A DNA stretch of 64,000 bases from Halalkalibacter krulwichiae. Its GTDB lineage: Bacteria; Bacillota; Bacilli; Bacillales; Bacillaceae_D. The stretch is from the NCBI RefSeq assembly GCF_002109385.1, contig NZ_CP020814.1:2689501-2753500 (forward strand), read 5' to 3'. Both the position numbers and the translations under genes were made by a program. Of this stretch, positions 37,412 to 48,098 are shown one piece after another; position 1 is the stretch's first letter, and every line of letters begins with the position of its first letter. Under the pieces are notes generated by a model, which saw only the letters and a list, made by a program, of their open reading frames with translations, did no database searches and had not been told where the DNA came from.

Positions 37412-39808
37412 CTATATAAATATATATGGATGCATGTCAATTGAAACTTGGAGTTGTCCTTGATTCATTTCTCGAATATAGTGTTGCTGGATTTCTCTTA
37501 ACGTTTCTCTAAGTCCTGACTCGTTTCTGTATTTTATCATGCATTGATATCGATATCTATCTTTAATCCTTGTGAGTGGTGAAGCTACTGGACCTAGAAC
37601 AACCGTATCACTAGCCAGTTGCCTTTTTAAAAAAGTTGTGATCTTTTCTGAAACATTTATAACGTGGGTTAGTTCAACATGGGATATATTTATTAAAACC
37701 ATGAAGACATAAGGCGGGTATAAACCCATTTTTCGTTGGCTCATTTCCATTTTAAAGAACTGATCATAATCATGAGTCCTGACGAGTTCTATGCTGTAAT
37801 GGTTTGGTGTATAGGACTGAATGATTACTTCACCAGCTAAATCATGCCTTCCTGCCCTGCCACTTACTTGCTCCATTAATTGGAATGTTCGTTCAGCTGA
37901 ACGAAAATCTGGTATATGAAGCATAGAATCGGCCGCCAATACGCCGACTAAGGTAATCTTCGGGAAATCAAGACCTTTTGCGATCATCTGTGTCCCTAAT
38001 AAAATATCTGCTTCTCCTTTTCCAAAAGCAGTTAGTAACTTTTCGTGTGCCCCTTTACGCCTAGTTGTATCAATATCCATTCTTATTACTTTTGCTTCTG
38101 GCAATACACGTGTCAATTCTTCTTCTACCTTCTGTGTACCAGAGCCAAAAAAACGAATGTGGTCACTTCCACATGATTCGCAAGTGTTGGGCATTTTCTC
38201 TTCATGTCCACAATAGTGACATTTTAACGAGTGGTTTGTGCGATGATAGGTTAGTGAAATATCACAATGATCACACGTTGCTACATATCCGCAGTCTCGA
38301 CACATTACGAAAGTAGAATACCCTCTCCTGTTTAAAAAGAGGACAGATTGTTCTCCTTTGGCAATACGTTCTCTTAACTTTTCTAACAACACTTGTGAAA
38401 ACATAGAGCGATTACCTTGACGTAATTCCTCGCGCATATCAATTACGTTTACAGCAGGCATAGGTCGGTTATTAACCCGCTCTGTTAATGGCAAGAGATT
38501 GTATACACCTTTTATAGCTCGTGCATACGACTCAAGAGATGGAGTTGCACTACCTAGAATAACAGGGCATTTGTAATACTGACCACGCTTAATTGCGACA
38601 TCTCGAGCATGATATCTCGGGTGTTCCTCTTGCTTATAACTGGTTTCATGTTCCTCATCGATAATAATAATCCCTATATTTGTGAACGGAGCAAAAATTG
38701 CCGAACGTGCTCCTACCACTACTTGTACTTCTTTTCGTAAAATTTTTCGCCACTCATCATATTTCTCACCCATAGATAACCCTGAATGAAGAACAGCTAC
38801 TTTCGATCCAAATCTGCCTTTAAAACGCTGTACCATTTGTGGTGTAAGAGATATTTCTGGGACAAGAACGATAGCCTCTTTCCCAGCTCTAAGCGATTTA
38901 TCAATTGACTGTAAATACACTTCTGTCTTTCCACTTCCAGTAACACCATGCAACAAGAAAGTTTGATGCGCTTCACCTTCCAATGATTCCCAAATAGGAG
39001 TAATGACTTCAGTCTGTTTGGCTGTTAGGCTTCGAGGCTCCGTCCTCTCATAATTGGTACCTGCTAAAGGATCACGATAAACTTCCAGTTCAATCTCTTG
39101 TACGTATCCTTTTTTTATTAGTGTTGTTAAAACATGTCTTGTAGTATTTGTTGCATCTAGTAAAGCTTGAACACTTATCGGTTCCTTGTGTTGAGCAACA
39201 TATGATAAAACTTCCTTTTGTTTAACTGCTCTTGATGGTATGTCTTCTATTTCTAAATGAGTAGAAGCAAGTTTAATATATCGTTCGGTTTTCTTCTTCC
39301 CTTTTTCTTCAACCTGATAGGTGATTTCAAGAAAACCGTCTTTAACAAATTGATGGATGACCTTTAATAAGCGATTATTTTTCGAAACTTGTTCCCACGG
39401 TATTTTATTCTCTTTTTCAAAGAGCGGTAGAATCTCTTTTGAAATTTTTTGCCGTTCTGTTTTTAAGTGAACTTCCTTTTTCACTTTCGTCCTAAGTGCT
39501 GCTGGAATCATTAATTGATAAGCTGATAACCTAAATGAAAGTGTTTGTTCAGATAACCATTCTCCTAATTGAATGAGTTCATCTGTTAATATTGGAACAA
39601 CATCCATCACTTCAATTATTGGCTTTGTCTTTTCAAATGTTGATTCACTTACAATGTCAACGACAAAACCCTGAATTTTTCTAGGACCAAAGGGAACGAT
39701 TACTCTAATCCCGACTTGTACAATCTCGATCCATTCTTCCGGAATCTCATAATCATATAAACGATCCGTTTGGGAACTTGGTACATCAACAATTACTTTA
39801 GCAATCAT
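37412..39808 (-). CDS. priA: Primosomal protein N' (replication restart helicase PriA)
   Basis: PriA (798 residues) reloads the replicative helicase at repaired forks. The N-terminal DNA-binding part precedes the helicase: GVTGSGKTEVYLQ (about 289), DEEH in IIIDEEHETSYK. Eight zinc-binding cysteines lie in CRDCGYVATC, CDHC, CHYC and CESC (about 520-560). Motif VI reads QVSGRAGRHDLAG. The start overlaps coaBC by 4 nt. Confidence 0.98.
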   Translation of the reverse strand: MIAKVIVDVPSSQTDRLYDYEIPEEWIEIVQVGIRVIVPFGPRKIQGFVVDIVSESTFEKTKPIIEVMDVVPILTDELIQLGEWLSEQTLSFRLSAYQLMIPAALRTKVKKEVHLKTERQKISKEILPLFEKENKIPWEQVSKNNRLLKVIHQFVKDGFLEITYQVEEKGKKKTERYIKLASTHLEIEDIPSRAVKQKEVLSYVAQHKEPISVQALLDATNTTRHVLTTLIKKGYVQEIELEVYRDPLAGTNYERTEPRSLTAKQTEVITPIWESLEGEAHQTFLLHGVTGSGKTEVYLQSIDKSLRAGKEAIVLVPEISLTPQMVQRFKGRFGSKVAVLHSGLSMGEKYDEWRKILRKEVQVVVGARSAIFAPFTNIGIIIIDEEHETSYKQEEHPRYHARDVAIKRGQYYKCPVILGSATPSLESYARAIKGVYNLLPLTERVNNRPMPAVNVIDMREELRQGNRSMFSQVLLEKLRERIAKGEQSVLFLNRRGYSTFVMCRDCGYVATCDHCDISLTYHRTNHSLKCHYCGHEEKMPNTCESCGSDHIRFFGSGTQKVEEELTRVLPEAKVIRMDIDTTRRKGAHEKLLTAFGKGEADILLGTQMIAKGLDFPKITLVGVLAADSMLHIPDFRSAERTFQLMEQVSGRAGRHDLAGEVIIQSYTPNHYSIELVRTHDYDQFFKMEMSQRKMGLYPPYVFMVLINISHVELTHVINVSEKITTFLKRQLASDTVVLGPVASPLTRIKDRYRYQCMIKYRNESGLRETLREIQQHYIREMNQGQLQVSIDMHPYIFI

Positions 39809-41016
39809 TTCTTGTTTTGCCTCTCAATGTAAGAAGCAATATCTTGAATAATACAATTAGCTGCATCTGCCTTGGAAAGTAAAGGATACTCTTTCTTTTG
39901 TTCATCCTTTGTCATGATCGTAATAATATTCGTATCACCTTTAAATCCCGCACCACTTGCTAAAATATTATTTGCTACAATCAAATCTAAGTTCTTTGAT
40001 TGTAGTTTCTTCTTAGCATATTCTTCTACATTCTCTGATTCAGCCGCAAAACCAACAAGTATCTGAGATTCCTTATTTTCACCCATTGTTTTTAAGATAT
40101 CAGTCGTTCTCTCCATTTCAATGGCCCATTCCCCCGGCTGTTTTTTCCTTTTTTGCGAGAATGTTTCTCTAGGACGGTAATCAGCGACAGCAGCTGCCTT
40201 TATCACAATGTCTGCATGACTAAAATGGTTCATTGCTTGTTCAAACATTTCTTGAGCAGATACAACATCTACAATGTTGATCCCCTCAGGAGGTTCGATT
40301 GCTGTAGGGCCAGAAATTAGAGTGACAGTAGCTCCTTGTTGCTTAGCAGCCTCTGCTATTGCATAGCCCATTTTCCCAGAAGAATGATTTGTAAAGTAAC
40401 GGACTGGGTCAATTTTTTCTTGAGTTGGGCCAGCTGTTATGACAACTTGTTTTCCAGCCAAAATCCCCTTAGTTAGAGCAAAGTGGCTATTAAGTAGTTG
40501 CAAGAGATCTTCTGGTTCAGCCATTCTACCTTTCCCCGTCCATCCACAAGCTAAATAACCTTCCGTACCATCGACAACAATGAAACCATCCTCTTTTAAA
40601 GTTTTGATATTGCGCAAAACAGCAGGATGGTTAAGCATATTGACATTCATAGCTGGCGCTAAGTAAATAGGAGCCTTCGTTGCAAGTAACGTTGTTGTTA
40701 ACATATCGTCTGCTAATCCATTAGCTAGTTTTGCAATGACATTTGCTGTTGCAGGTGCTACAAGTATTACATCCGCCCAATCAGCCACATCAATATGAGC
40801 AATTTTGGTTGGATCAGGTTCAACAAATGTATTATCATAGACCGGTTGACGAGAAAGTGCTTGAAAGGTCAATGGTGTAACAAATTCTTTTGCTGAATTC
40901 GTCATAATCACTTTTACATTGGCTTCTGCTTGAACAAGCTTACTCGTTAACGCCGCAGCTTTAAAAGCTGCAATACCTCCACATACTGCTAGTACAACAT
41001 TTTTCCCTTTTAACAT
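39805..41016 (-). CDS. coaBC: Bifunctional phosphopantothenoylcysteine decarboxylase/synthetase
   Basis: CoaBC (403 residues) performs two steps of coenzyme A synthesis. The N-terminal CoaC flavoprotein decarboxylase shows CGGIAAFKAAAL, VAPATANVIAKLANG and the active APAMNVNM loop; its catalytic cysteine lies in YLACGWTGKGRM (about 155). The CTP-dependent CoaB ligase half begins at VVITAGPTQEKIDPVR. I choose the ATG at 41016 (MLKGKNVVLAV) by comparison with the family; an ATG 18 bases upstream lies on the ribosome binding site. A terminator separates it from rpoZ. Confidence 0.97.
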   Translation of the reverse strand: MLKGKNVVLAVCGGIAAFKAAALTSKLVQAEANVKVIMTNSAKEFVTPLTFQALSRQPVYDNTFVEPDPTKIAHIDVADWADVILVAPATANVIAKLANGLADDMLTTTLLATKAPIYLAPAMNVNMLNHPAVLRNIKTLKEDGFIVVDGTEGYLACGWTGKGRMAEPEDLLQLLNSHFALTKGILAGKQVVITAGPTQEKIDPVRYFTNHSSGKMGYAIAEAAKQQGATVTLISGPTAIEPPEGINIVDVVSAQEMFEQAMNHFSHADIVIKAAAVADYRPRETFSQKRKKQPGEWAIEMERTTDILKTMGENKESQILVGFAAESENVEEYAKKKLQSKNLDLIVANNILASGAGFKGDTNIITIMTKDEQKKEYPLLSKADAANCIIQDIASYIERQNKK

Positions 41017-41055
41017 ACTCCACCTACTCCCCATTCTATTAAAATATACGTTAAT

Positions 41056-41136
41056 AAAAAGAAAAAGGCTGACTCAAAACATCAAATCTTTTGCTTGAAA
41101 AGCGTTCGATTTGAGCTTTAAATATGAGTCAGCCTC
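41056..41136 (-). terminator. Intrinsic terminator after rpoZ
   Basis: Perfect 11-base arms AGGCTGACTCA (41066-41076) and TGAGTCAGCCT (41125-41135) enclose inner CAAATC/GATTTG arms and are followed on the minus strand by TTTTTCTTTTTATT. Confidence 0.88.
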
Positions 41137-41143
41137 TTCGCTC

Positions 41144-41365
41144 TTATTCCTCATCATCTAATGGATTAATACGTTTAAAGTGCAAGTGATCGTCAATGAT
41201 TTCTTCGAGGGCAACCCCAACTGGTTTATGTGAGACTGGACGGTTTACCATTGGCCCACGAGACATGTCCTCTTTAATTTCACGTGCTCGTTTCGCTGAA
41301 ACGGTCACAAGTGTGTATTTTGAATCTAATTTCGTTAAAAGTGAATCAATAGAAGGATATAGCAT
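41144..41365 (-). CDS. rpoZ: DNA-directed RNA polymerase subunit omega
   Basis: Omega (73 residues) aids assembly of RNA polymerase. [27 protein letters not shown] contains the conserved helix, followed by [14 protein letters not shown]. It overlaps gmk by one base and is the last gene of the yloC-remA-gmk-rpoZ unit. Confidence 0.97.
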   Translation of the reverse strand: MLYPSIDSLLTKLDSKYTLVTVSAKRAREIKEDMSRGPMVNRPVSHKPVGVALEEIIDDHLHFKRINPLDDEE

Positions 41366-41979
41366 TAGTCAACCTCCGCAAGTTCTTTGTATTTTTCAAT
41401 TAGACGTTCACGTTTGCAATGTTCTGCAGTTACAATCGATTTAATACGTTCAACTGCTAGATGAACTTGATCATTTTCAACTACATAATCATACTTCTTC
41501 ATCATTTCAATCTCTTCTTTTGCAACCGTCATCCGTTTATCAATAATGTCTTCTGTCTCCGTACCACGCCCAACAATTCGGCTACGTAGTTCTGCAAGAC
41601 TTGGTGGCATTAAAAAGATAAAAACGCCTTCTGGGAATCGTTCTCTAACTTTTAGTGCACCTTGAACTTCAATTTCAAGTATAATGTCTTGACCACTCTC
41701 AATTGTTTCTCTTACATATTCAATTGGTGTACCATAATAATTACCTACATATTCTGCCCACTCTAATAATTGATCTTGCTCAATCATTTTCTCAAATTCT
41801 TCTCTAGTTTTAAAGAAATAATTAACACCATCTTTTTCTCCCTCACGTGGAAGACGTGTCGTTGCAGAGACAGAGTATTGTACGGATGTATTTTCTTGAC
41901 GTAATGCCCCGCACACTGTTCCTTTTCCGACACCAGCTGGTCCTGATAGTACAAGTAAAAGACCTTTCTCTTTCTTCAT
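41365..41979 (-). CDS. gmk: Guanylate kinase
   Basis: Gmk (204 residues) phosphorylates GMP to GDP. P-loop [16 protein letters not shown] (about 9-24), GMP-binding [17 protein letters not shown], and [12 protein letters not shown] are all present. The gene lies 44 bases after remA, with AGGAGG upstream, and overlaps rpoZ. Confidence 0.98.
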   Translation of the reverse strand: MKKEKGLLLVLSGPAGVGKGTVCGALRQENTSVQYSVSATTRLPREGEKDGVNYFFKTREEFEKMIEQDQLLEWAEYVGNYYGTPIEYVRETIESGQDIILEIEVQGALKVRERFPEGVFIFLMPPSLAELRSRIVGRGTETEDIIDKRMTVAKEEIEMMKKYDYVVENDQVHLAVERIKSIVTAEHCKRERLIEKYKELAEVD

Positions 41980-42023
41980 GAAAACCTCCTACACGCATGC
42001 ATTCAAATATGTAACAAAATTGA

Positions 42024-42284
42024 CTAGTCTTCTCCACCGTCATCTTTGCTAGTTAATCTTTGTGCCACCGTTTCAGGCTGTACGGCACTAAGTATGACAT
42101 GATCGCTGTCTGCAATGATTACAGCACGTGTTCTTCTTCCGTATGTAGCATCAATGAGCATGTTACGATCACGAGCATCTTGAATAATTCGTTTAATTGG
42201 TGCTGACTCTGGACTTACAATGGAAATAATTCGATTAGCTGAGACAATATTTCCAAACCCAATGTTTATTAACTTTATGTTCAT
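42024..42284 (-). CDS. remA: Extracellular matrix regulator RemA (YlzA)
   Basis: RemA (86 residues) is a DNA-binding activator of biofilm matrix and osmoprotection genes in B. subtilis and forms ring-like oligomers. The sequence [20 protein letters not shown] and [20 protein letters not shown] is nearly unchanged from that protein. The ATG at 42284 follows a GTGGGGGTAAA leader; 18 upstream in-frame codons have no support. It lies between yloC and gmk. Confidence 0.96.
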   Translation of the reverse strand: MNIKLINIGFGNIVSANRIISIVSPESAPIKRIIQDARDRNMLIDATYGRRTRAVIIADSDHVILSAVQPETVAQRLTSKDDGGED

Positions 42285-42380
42285 ACCATTTACCCCCACT
42301 TTAGGAGAGCAGCATCCACTCTCAACATTGTTATCCAAACTAATCTAACTATATACGAAACTCCGTTCGATTTCTAGCTT

Positions 42381-43259
42381 CTATTCAACATTTTGTACCT
42401 GTTCCTTCAATTTTTCTAATACACCCTTCATCTCAACAACATATTGCCTCATGGATGTATCCGCTCCTTTTGAACCAATTGTATTTACTTCACGGTTCAT
42501 TTCTTGAATTAAAAAATCAAGTCGTCTACCAATTGGTTCATGCTTTTCTAAGTAATACCGATATTGGTTAATATGTGCTTGCAATCGAACGAGTTCTTCA
42601 CTAACATCCACTTTCTCCGCGAAAATAGCAAGCTCAGTCAATAATCTTCCCTCATCTGCTTCCAAACCTTCATCCAAAAAGGAACGGATACGTGTTTCAA
42701 TCTTTTCACGATAACGATCTACTAAAGTAGGAGCCAGTTCTCTAATTTCCTCACAATATCCTTGCAAAGAATGAAGCCAATCTTCCATATCTTTTTTCAG
42801 ATAACCGCCTTCTGTTTCCCTCATCGAATTAAAAGACTGTAAAGCACTTTCTACTCCTGCAAGTACTCCTTGCTCATCAATTTCTATGTTCTCACTAACT
42901 TCCTCAACAGATGCAATGCTTTGATCTGCAAGTAAGGTTGCTAGATCAATTTTTATAGAATCCCCAAATTTCACTTTCAATAGCTGTATAGCTTCTACAT
43001 ATTGATCTAATAATTGTTCATCTAATCGAAGGGTTCGTTTCTTATCAAAATTCTCTTCTAGATGAATCGTTAAGTCAATTTTCCCGCGTGAGACTTGTTC
43101 TTTCATTGCTTTACGCAATCGATCTTCCATTGTTTGCAAAACCTTCGGAAGCTTCAAGTGGCATTCTAGAAAACGATGATTGACCGCTTTCACTTCAATC
43201 GTCATTTCCATATAGTGCCCTTTTACACTTGATGTTCCATATCCTGTCATACTTTTCAT
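42381..43259 (-). CDS. yloC: YicC/YloC family endoribonuclease
   Basis: A 292-residue YicC family protein: MKSMTGYGTSSVKG at the start, VKAVNHRFLECHLKLPK, and the C-terminal EPIGRRLDFLIQEMNREVNTIGSKG signature. E. coli YicC has been linked to endoribonuclease activity; here function is assigned by family only. The ATG at 43259 is preferred over a TTG 15 bases upstream. It opens the yloC-remA-gmk-rpoZ unit and has a promoter just upstream. Confidence 0.94.
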   Translation of the reverse strand: MKSMTGYGTSSVKGHYMEMTIEVKAVNHRFLECHLKLPKVLQTMEDRLRKAMKEQVSRGKIDLTIHLEENFDKKRTLRLDEQLLDQYVEAIQLLKVKFGDSIKIDLATLLADQSIASVEEVSENIEIDEQGVLAGVESALQSFNSMRETEGGYLKKDMEDWLHSLQGYCEEIRELAPTLVDRYREKIETRIRSFLDEGLEADEGRLLTELAIFAEKVDVSEELVRLQAHINQYRYYLEKHEPIGRRLDFLIQEMNREVNTIGSKGADTSMRQYVVEMKGVLEKLKEQVQNVE

Positions 43260-43279
43260 TTTTATCACATCCAAACACT

Positions 43280-43308
43280 ATTTTACCGAAAATAGCGAAC
43301 ATCAACAA
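43280..43308 (-). promoter_or_regulatory. Candidate promoter for yloC-remA-gmk-rpoZ
   Basis: On the minus strand TTGTTG (43308-43303), a 17-base spacer and TAAAAT (43285-43280), between the yloB terminator and the yloC start. The transcription start would lie close to the ribosome binding site, leaving a short leader. Confidence 0.5.
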
Positions 43309-43373
43309 GTAAAACGCCGATTTTATTATATTAATATAAAAATAAAACTCTTTTTCAGCAGTGGTATACCTAT

Positions 43374-43427
43374 TAAAAAGCTGACTCCTTTTCCCTTATT
43401 AAAAGGGAACAAATCACGGAGTCAGCC
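43374..43427 (-). terminator. Intrinsic terminator after yloB
   Basis: GCTGACTCC (43380-43388) pairs with GGAGTCAGC (43418-43426), with an inner TTCCCTTTT/AAAAGGGAA stem, followed on the minus strand by TTTTTAAT. Confidence 0.9.
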
Positions 43428-43433
43428 TTATTT

Positions 43434-46138
43434 TTATTTTCTTTTCAGCAATTGAAAACCACCTAGTACGACTGTTGGAATGGAAGCCATCGCTAAGACT
43501 AATAACCATTCACGGCCATTCAGGGCTACAGTATGAAAAACTGTTTGTAATGGTGGGTAATAGATAACAGCGATCATCAAAAGAGTAGAAAGTGCAACTG
43601 CCCCTACTAAATACTTATTCTCAAAAGGATTACGGTGATAGACAGAATATTCGCTTCGGCAATCAAACACATGTATAAGCTGTGCCATAACAAGCGTTAC
43701 AAATGCTACGGTTTGTGCTCTTGTTAAATCATCTGGATTGGCTTGCAACGTAAACCAGAAAGCAATTAACGTCACAACCCCAATCATAAAACCACGACTG
43801 AGAATTTTCCACGTTAATCCACGAGCAAATACCCCTTCATTCGGACTTCTTGGTGCCCGCTTCATTACATCTCCCTCAGCCTGGTCCATCCCAAGTGCCA
43901 TAGCAGGCAAGCCATCAGTTACAAGATTAATCCAAAGAATTTGAATGGCCACTAGAGGAAGAGGCATTCCAAGGATCATTGCAAAAAGCATAACCAAAAT
44001 CTCACCGACATTTGAAGCCATCATATAGCGAATGAATTTTCGAATGTTCTCATAAATGTTTCGGCCCTCTTTAATCGCAGCTTTAATTGTTGAGAAGTTA
44101 TCATCACTTAAAACAAGAGAAGAGGCTTCTTTTGCAACATCCGTTCCCGTAATTCCCATCGCAATCCCGATGTTAGCTGCCTTAATGGCTGGAGCGTCAT
44201 TTACACCGTCACCGGTCATTGCAACAATGTGTCCTCTAGCTTGAAGCGCCTTTACAATTTTTAATTTATGTTCAGGCGAAACACGTGCATAAACATCAAC
44301 ATCATCAACCACTTCTTCCAATTCTGCTACACTTAACCGCGATAGGGCAGCTCCATCTAATACTTTCCCTTTTTGAGATAGAATACCTAATTGACTAGCA
44401 ATAGCTGATGCTGTAATTTTGTGATCTCCCGTAATCATAACGGTTTTAATACCAGCTTGCCGGCATTCTTCAATTGAATCTTTTACTTCAGGTCTAGGAG
44501 GATCAATCATCCCTTGAAGGCCAATTAAAGTTAATCCACGTTCTGCTTCAAAAGCTTGTTTACACGACTCTTTATTCCCAAGCGGGCGATACGCAATCGC
44601 TATCGTTCTTAGCGCATTACCTGCTAAATGATCAATAACAGATTCAACTTCTGTTCGCCTTCTTGATGTAAGTGCCTCTTCATTGCTTCCATATACAATC
44701 TTTTGACACTGACCTAGCACAACATCTGGTGCTCCCTTTGTAATGACAAATGAGCGACCTTTTTTGTCTTGCACAATAACAGACATCATTTTTCTTGCAG
44801 AGTCAAAAGGAAATTCGAGTATTCTCTTATAATGTTGTTCCAACCCTTCTTCGGAATAACCTGCTTTCATAGCGGCAACGACTAATGCACCTTCGGTAGG
44901 ATCCCCGTCCATAACATATTCTTTCACTTGTTTTCTCAACATACCTTGTTTGGTTGTTTTTTCTAACAAACTAGCGTTATTACAGAGCCAACCAAAACTT
45001 AGTAGCTGTTGAAGTGTTCTCTCCTTCGCAGGATTTGCCTTTTTCCCACTCTTAAGGAAATCTCCTTTTGGCTCATAGCCATTTCCGGTAATAGTCCAAT
45101 ATTCACCGCTACTCCAAGCATGTGTAACAGTCATCTTATTTTGAGTTAATGTGCCAGTTTTATCTGAACATATAACTGATGCACATCCGAGTGTTTCAAC
45201 AGCAGGTAATTTCCGAACAATCGCCTTACGTTTGATCATTCGTTGTACACCTAGAGCAAGCGCAACTGTTACAATAGCTGGTAACCCTTCAGGAATAGCA
45301 GCAACTGCCAGTGAGACCCCAGATAAAACCATTGTATACACATCTCGACCTTGAAGCACTCCAATGATGACAACAAGTGCGGTTAATATTAATGCAACTG
45401 CAATTAAAATTTTTCCTAATTGCTCTAGACGGCGTTGAAGCGGTGTAATAAGAGTTGTAGTCGTTTGGAGTAAATGAGCAATCTTCCCCATCTCGGTTTT
45501 CATACCAGTTGCAATCACAACACCAATGGCACTTCCTTGTGTAACAAGAGTACCCATAAAAGCCATATTTGATTGGTCACCTATTTCAACATCCAACCCA
45601 TTTAATGACTGATGGTGCTTTTGAACAGGGACAGACTCACCTGTTAATGAAGACTCCTCAATTCGAAGGCCATTTGATGTTAAAAGACGGATGTCTGCTC
45701 CGATCCGGTCACCACTCTGAATTTTTACAATATCACCAGGAACTACGTTAGCAGATAATACCTTTTTCCACACTCCCCTCGTAACACTTGCATTTGAGGG
45801 GCCGAAAGTTCTTTAAGTGCATCAAGCGACTTCTCTGCTTTCCTTTCCTGTACAAACCCTAGAAATCCATTCAATAAGACAATGATCATTATCGTGATCG
45901 CATCGATGTATTCCCCTAACATCCCGGAAATAAAAGTAGCTGCCAATAGAACTAGGACCATAAAATCTTTAAACTGCCCAAGAAATACAAATAACGCAGA
46001 AGGACGTTTTCCCTCATCCAACTTATTAGGTCCATACTTGTTCAAACGCTTGTCTGCTTCTTTTTCTGTTAATCCTTGTTCTATACTTGTTCCGACTGAT
46101 GAGGTTACCTCATTCTCCTCCAACTTGTACCAATTCAT
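43434..46138 (-). pseudogene. yloB: Calcium-transporting P-type ATPase YloB, split by a frameshift
   Basis: Two overlapping frames together encode a P2A-type cation ATPase of about 900 residues. The first (from 46138) has the N-terminal domain and two membrane helices and runs out after about 121 matching residues. The second continues with VVPGDIVKIQSGDRIGAD, the PEGL motif, the phosphorylated aspartate in [17 protein letters not shown], the TGD and GDGVNDAP motifs and six C-terminal helices. Adding one G to the four-base run at 45775-45778 (CCCC on the plus strand) joins them exactly at LRG-G-VWKK. It may be a real mutation or a sequence error. B. subtilis YloB is a sporulation-expressed calcium ATPase. 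Confidence 0.85.
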
Positions 46139-46230
46139 CTCGTCACACCCCGCAAATGTTCATACTTTACTAAAGAGAGCTTTTCCTTTTCCTTTATACA
46201 AGCCATCATATTCAGTGACACGTTAAAACA

Positions 46231-46239
46231 TGCTATACT
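46231..46239 (+). promoter_or_regulatory. Candidate extended -10 promoter for rqcH
   Basis: TGC-TATACT at 46231-46239 has five of six -10 bases and the TGN extension, with no good -35. It lies 84 bases before the rqcH ATG in the region divergent from yloB. Confidence 0.45.
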
Positions 46240-46322
46240 CTAGAAAGCAATTCTTTGCAATGAGTAGGGGAACCTCTCTTACTTCATACATAACGCAGAT
46301 CGTCAAGAAAGGATGAACAGCC

Positions 46323-48032
46323 ATGTCATTTGACGGATTTATGACAAGGGCGATGACATATGAATTAACAACGATGTTAACGTCAGGACGTATTTCAAAA
46401 ATTTATCAGCCATATAAAACTGAGTTGATTTTTACAATTCGAGCCAAAGGGAAGAACCATCAACTATTATTATCAGCAAATGCAAATTTTGCACGAATTC
46501 ATGTAACGAAGGAAAAATATGATAATCCCTCTACGCCTCCAATGTTTTGCATGCTATTAAGAAAACATTTAGAAGGCAGTTTAATTGAACGTATTGAACA
46601 ATTAGGTATGGAAAGAATCATCATCTTTCATATCAAAAATAAAGATGAACTTGGTGACGAAACATACAAGCTCCTCTATGTAGAAATAATGGGAAGGCAT
46701 AGTAACATTACGTTAGTTGATAAAGAGACAGGTACAATTATTGATAGCATTAAGCACATAAGTTATGCCCAAAGTAGTTATCGTACCGTTCTCCCTGGAC
46801 ATACGTACAAACTTCCTCCTGAGCAACATAAAACGGATCCTTTTGAACTTGATGCCGATGGGTTATTAAGAAAAATAGATTTTAATGCTGGAAAAATTGA
46901 TCGTCAATTAGTTGAACAAATAGCGGGGCTTTCACCTCAGTTGGCGAAAGAAATTTTATATCGTGCTGGGACAATGGTCAATCGATCAACGCTTCCAAAA
47001 GCTTATTTCGATGTTATTAATCCATTAGAAAAACATGAATACGAGCCCGAATTGATCACAAATGAAAAAGAATCTTTTTCTATCATTCATTTAAAACATT
47101 TAGAAGGTGAACATAAAACATTCACTACCATAAGTGAGTTACTAGATCGCTTCTACTTCGGGAAAGCAGAACGAGATCGCGTAAAGCAACAAGCCCACGA
47201 TTTAGAACGTTTCTTGCGTAACGAATGGCAGAAAAATAAAAAGAAAATAAAAAAGTTGGAAAGAACCCTTACACAAGCTGAGCAAGCAAAAGATTATCAA
47301 AAACTCGGGGAACTTTTAACAGCCAATTTACACCTCGCTAAGCGCGGAGATAAAGCAATTGAAGTCATTGATTATTACGACGAACAAGGTCGTACAATTA
47401 ACATTGATCTTGATCCACAAAAGACTCCTTCTGAAAATGCTCAAGCCTATTTCAAACGATACACAAAGGCAAAAAACTCTGTTGCGATCGTTGAAGAACA
47501 AATTTATAAAGCGAACGAAGAAATAGATTACTTTGATCAGTTAATACAACAAATGGAAAGTGCAGCCCCTAAAGATATCGAAGAAATACGTGAAGAATTA
47601 ATGGAAGAAGGTTATATTAGAAGACGTCAAAAACAACAAAAGAAAAAGAAAGATGTTAAGCCACAAATTGAGCAATACCGGTCTTCTACAGGAATTGACT
47701 TTTTTGTCGGTAAAAATAATAAACAAAATGAATATGTAACAAATAAATTTGCTAGACAAGATGAAATTTGGTTACATACGAAAGATATTCCTGGCTCCCA
47801 TGTTGTGATTCGTAGTACAGAACCAGATGAACAAACCCTGCTTGAAGCCGCAGCCGTCGCAGCCTTTTTTAGCAAGGCCAAACAATCAAGTTCTGTTCCC
47901 GTTGATTACACAAAAATCCGCCATGTAAAAAAGCCGAATGGTGCAAAACCGGGTTTTGTTATATATGAGCAACAAACAACGATCTTTGTTACACCGGATG
48001 AAGATCTCGTTCGTTCATTAAAACTAAAATAA
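46323..48032 (+). CDS. rqcH: Rqc2 homolog RqcH (YloA), ribosome quality control
   Basis: RqcH (569 residues) binds 50S subunits with stalled peptidyl-tRNA and recruits alanyl-tRNA to add alanine tails that mark the chain for degradation. Domains in order: NFACT-N (1 to about 190), helix-hairpin-helix, long coiled coils (about 290-440), and NFACT-R ([16 protein letters not shown], about 480-495). The DR motif of the family at residues 97-98 reads ER here, a conservative change. The gene is divergent from yloB and followed by a bidirectional terminator. Confidence 0.97.
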   Translation: MSFDGFMTRAMTYELTTMLTSGRISKIYQPYKTELIFTIRAKGKNHQLLLSANANFARIHVTKEKYDNPSTPPMFCMLLRKHLEGSLIERIEQLGMERIIIFHIKNKDELGDETYKLLYVEIMGRHSNITLVDKETGTIIDSIKHISYAQSSYRTVLPGHTYKLPPEQHKTDPFELDADGLLRKIDFNAGKIDRQLVEQIAGLSPQLAKEILYRAGTMVNRSTLPKAYFDVINPLEKHEYEPELITNEKESFSIIHLKHLEGEHKTFTTISELLDRFYFGKAERDRVKQQAHDLERFLRNEWQKNKKKIKKLERTLTQAEQAKDYQKLGELLTANLHLAKRGDKAIEVIDYYDEQGRTINIDLDPQKTPSENAQAYFKRYTKAKNSVAIVEEQIYKANEEIDYFDQLIQQMESAAPKDIEEIREELMEEGYIRRRQKQQKKKKDVKPQIEQYRSSTGIDFFVGKNNKQNEYVTNKFARQDEIWLHTKDIPGSHVVIRSTEPDEQTLLEAAAVAAFFSKAKQSSSVPVDYTKIRHVKKPNGAKPGFVIYEQQTTIFVTPDEDLVRSLKLK

Positions 48033-48098
48033 AAAGGCAGTCTGTCTCTTAAAGTTCCCTATCAAAAGGGATCCTTTAATTGACAGCCTGCTTTTTAC
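48032..48098. terminator. Bidirectional terminator between rqcH and the methyltransferase gene
   Basis: GCAGTCTGTC (48037-48046) pairs with GACAGCCTGC (48082-48091) with one mismatch; inner AAAG-TCCCT/AGGGA-CTTT arms extend it. T runs follow on both strands, suiting two convergent genes. Confidence 0.88.
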
